The translations under genes were made by a program, and so were the position numbers. Below are positions 62,895-64,000 of a stretch of 64,000 bases of DNA, one piece after another. Source of the DNA: JANQOH01 sp965201115 (GTDB lineage: Bacteria > Pseudomonadota > Alphaproteobacteria > UBA7887); NCBI GenBank assembly GCA_965201115.1, contig OZ241745.1, positions 3,410,001 through 3,474,000 on the forward strand, written 5' to 3'. Numbering within the stretch: position 1 is the stretch's first letter; each line of letters opens with the position of its first letter. A model generated the notes under the pieces. The model was not told the DNA's origin. It ran no database searches and worked only from the letters and a program-made list of their open reading frames with translations.

Positions 62895-64000
62895 ATGGCG
62901 GCGGAGCGGAACGGGGCGGGGCTGGCGGAACTCCTCGGCGGCGGGCGTATTCCCACCACCCATGCCGGCAGCCTGCCGCGTCCGCCGGAGTTGCTCGCGG
63001 CGCTCCGGGCCGCGCGCGGCGGCGATCCCGGCGCGCGCGCCGCGTTCGCCGAACGCCTCCGCGGCGACGTCGCCGCCATCGTCCGGCGCCAGGTCGAAAC
63101 GGGAATCGACATGGTCGGCGACGGCGAACTCGGCAAGCCGGGATACGCCGACTACGTAACCGACCGGCTGAGCGGTTTCGGCGGCGCCGCGCGCGCGCGG
63201 CGGTCGGCGCGCGACCTGCAGGATTACCCGCGCTACGGGCGGCGGCTGGTCGAAATCGGCGGCACGACGCCCGCGGTGGCGACGCGCGCCTGCACCGGCC
63301 CGGTCGCGCCCGCCGACGGGTCGTTCCTGGCGGCCGATCTCGAGAATTTCCGCCTTGCGACCGCGGCCGCCGCGCCCGCCGGGGCGTTTCTCACCGCCGC
63401 GTCCCCCGGGGTTATCGCCATCTTCCTGGAGAACCGGCACTACCCGACCCACGACGCCTATGTCGCCGCGCTCGCCGAGGCGATGCGGCCGGAATACGAG
63501 GCGATAGCCGCCGCGGGGTTCGTGCTGCAAATCGACAGCCCCGACCTGGCGATGGGCCGCCACCTCATGTTCAAGGACGCCGGCGAGGCCGCGTTCCTCA
63601 GGGCCGCGGCCATGCAGGTCGAGGCGCTGAACGGCGCGACCGCGAATATCCCGCCCGAACGCATGAGGCTTCACCTCTGCTGGGGCAACTATCAGGGTCC
63701 GCACCATCACGACATCCCGCTCGAGCGCATACTCGATATCGCCTACCGCGCGCGCCCGGCGATGCTCTCGGTGGAGGGCGCCAATCCGCGCCACGAGTTC
63801 GAGTGGGCCGTATTCCGCGACCGCCCCCTACCCGACGGCAAGGTCCTGATCCCCGGCGTCGTCGATTCGACGTCGAATTTCATCGAGCACCCCGAGACCG
63901 TGGCGCAGCGCATATGCCGCTACGCCGGGGCCGTGGGCCGCGAGCGCGTCATCGCCGGAACCGACTGCGGCTTCGCCACCTTCGCGGCCTTGCCCAACGT
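62895..64000 (+). CDS. MetE-like protein (cobalamin-independent methionine synthase family), 3' end beyond window
   Basis: 368 residues visible. TTHAGSLPRPPELLAAL is the typical start of this family, followed by GIDMVGDGELGKPGYADYV, VLQIDSPDLAMGRH, RMRLHLCWGNYQGPHHHDI and, at the edge, VIAGTDCGFATFA, where histidine and cysteines form the zinc thiolate site. Stand-alone C-terminal MetE-type proteins transfer methyl or alkyl groups to or from thiols; the substrate may not be homocysteine. ATG 62895 follows GGAGGGAGCG. The chain runs off the right edge. Confidence 0.9.
   Translation, partial: MAAERNGAGLAELLGGGRIPTTHAGSLPRPPELLAALRAARGGDPGARAAFAERLRGDVAAIVRRQVETGIDMVGDGELGKPGYADYVTDRLSGFGGAARARRSARDLQDYPRYGRRLVEIGGTTPAVATRACTGPVAPADGSFLAADLENFRLATAAAAPAGAFLTAASPGVIAIFLENRHYPTHDAYVAALAEAMRPEYEAIAAAGFVLQIDSPDLAMGRHLMFKDAGEAAFLRAAAMQVEALNGATANIPPERMRLHLCWGNYQGPHHHDIPLERILDIAYRARPAMLSVEGANPRHEFEWAVFRDRPLPDGKVLIPGVVDSTSNFIEHPETVAQRICRYAGAVGRERVIAGTDCGFATFAALPN

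Overview
High-GC (roughly two-thirds G+C or more), densely coded chromosomal DNA of an alphaproteobacterium. The main evidence is the block merR-type regulator / ihfA / plsX / rpmF / yceD / ubiquinol-cytochrome c chaperone / bamE at 1-3890, an arrangement typical of Alphaproteobacteria. The genus cannot be read from the sequence. GTG and TTG starts and 4-base start/stop overlaps are common.

Layout. 1-4853: core lipid, ribosome and envelope genes plus a class IV aminotransferase. 5016-11935: a translationally coupled pair, a RecF/OLD-like AAA ATPase and a DUF4276-like protein, taken apart by three transposons. An IS66 element sits inside the ATPase gene and carries an IS1595-family element inside itself. 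An IS1380 element, with a 520-bp tandem duplication of its right end, sits after the second codon of the DUF4276 gene. All target-site duplications are still readable, so both genes can be rejoined on paper; the DUF4276 gene has also taken further frameshifts. 12254-14353: H+-pyrophosphatase. 14657-25012: surface and stress genes, with a giant autotransporter and a second predicted outer-membrane protein that each have a long C-homopolymer just upstream of the signal peptide (likely phase variation), an Rpn-type nuclease, cutA and a macrodomain protein. 25261-30358: oxidative and catabolic genes (two PhyH dioxygenases, a hydratase of the 2-keto-4-pentenoate type, a GST, an SDR). 30380-34432: a type IIG-like restriction-modification protein and a frameshifted MetE-like gene. 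34564-39594: speD-speE, tRNA-Gly(CCC), a radical SAM protein, apaG, folE and trkH. 39529-47368: a six-gene overlapping operon joining a dipeptide-type ABC importer (no binding protein) to a membrane-fusion/RND efflux pair.

48648-62606 is the most unusual part: a peptide export locus of the NHLP/NHLM type. Three precursors share a 76-residue leader ending in Gly-Gly and carry short cores (23, 27 and 17 residues). Two near-identical cassettes each contain precursor, terminator, a P-loop ATPase with a PD-(D/E)XK-like C-terminus, and an 81-residue protein that looks like the NHLP leader with no core. A TolC-type channel follows on the same strand. The NHLM HlyD, peptidase-ABC and ABC genes run towards it from the other side. 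No recognisable modification enzyme (LanM, YcaO, radical SAM maturase) lies in the window. 62895-64000 begins a second MetE-like gene that runs off the end.

A family of palindromic intergenic repeats built on GCGGGCGTC-CGCCCGC occurs at seven places, often as facing pairs.
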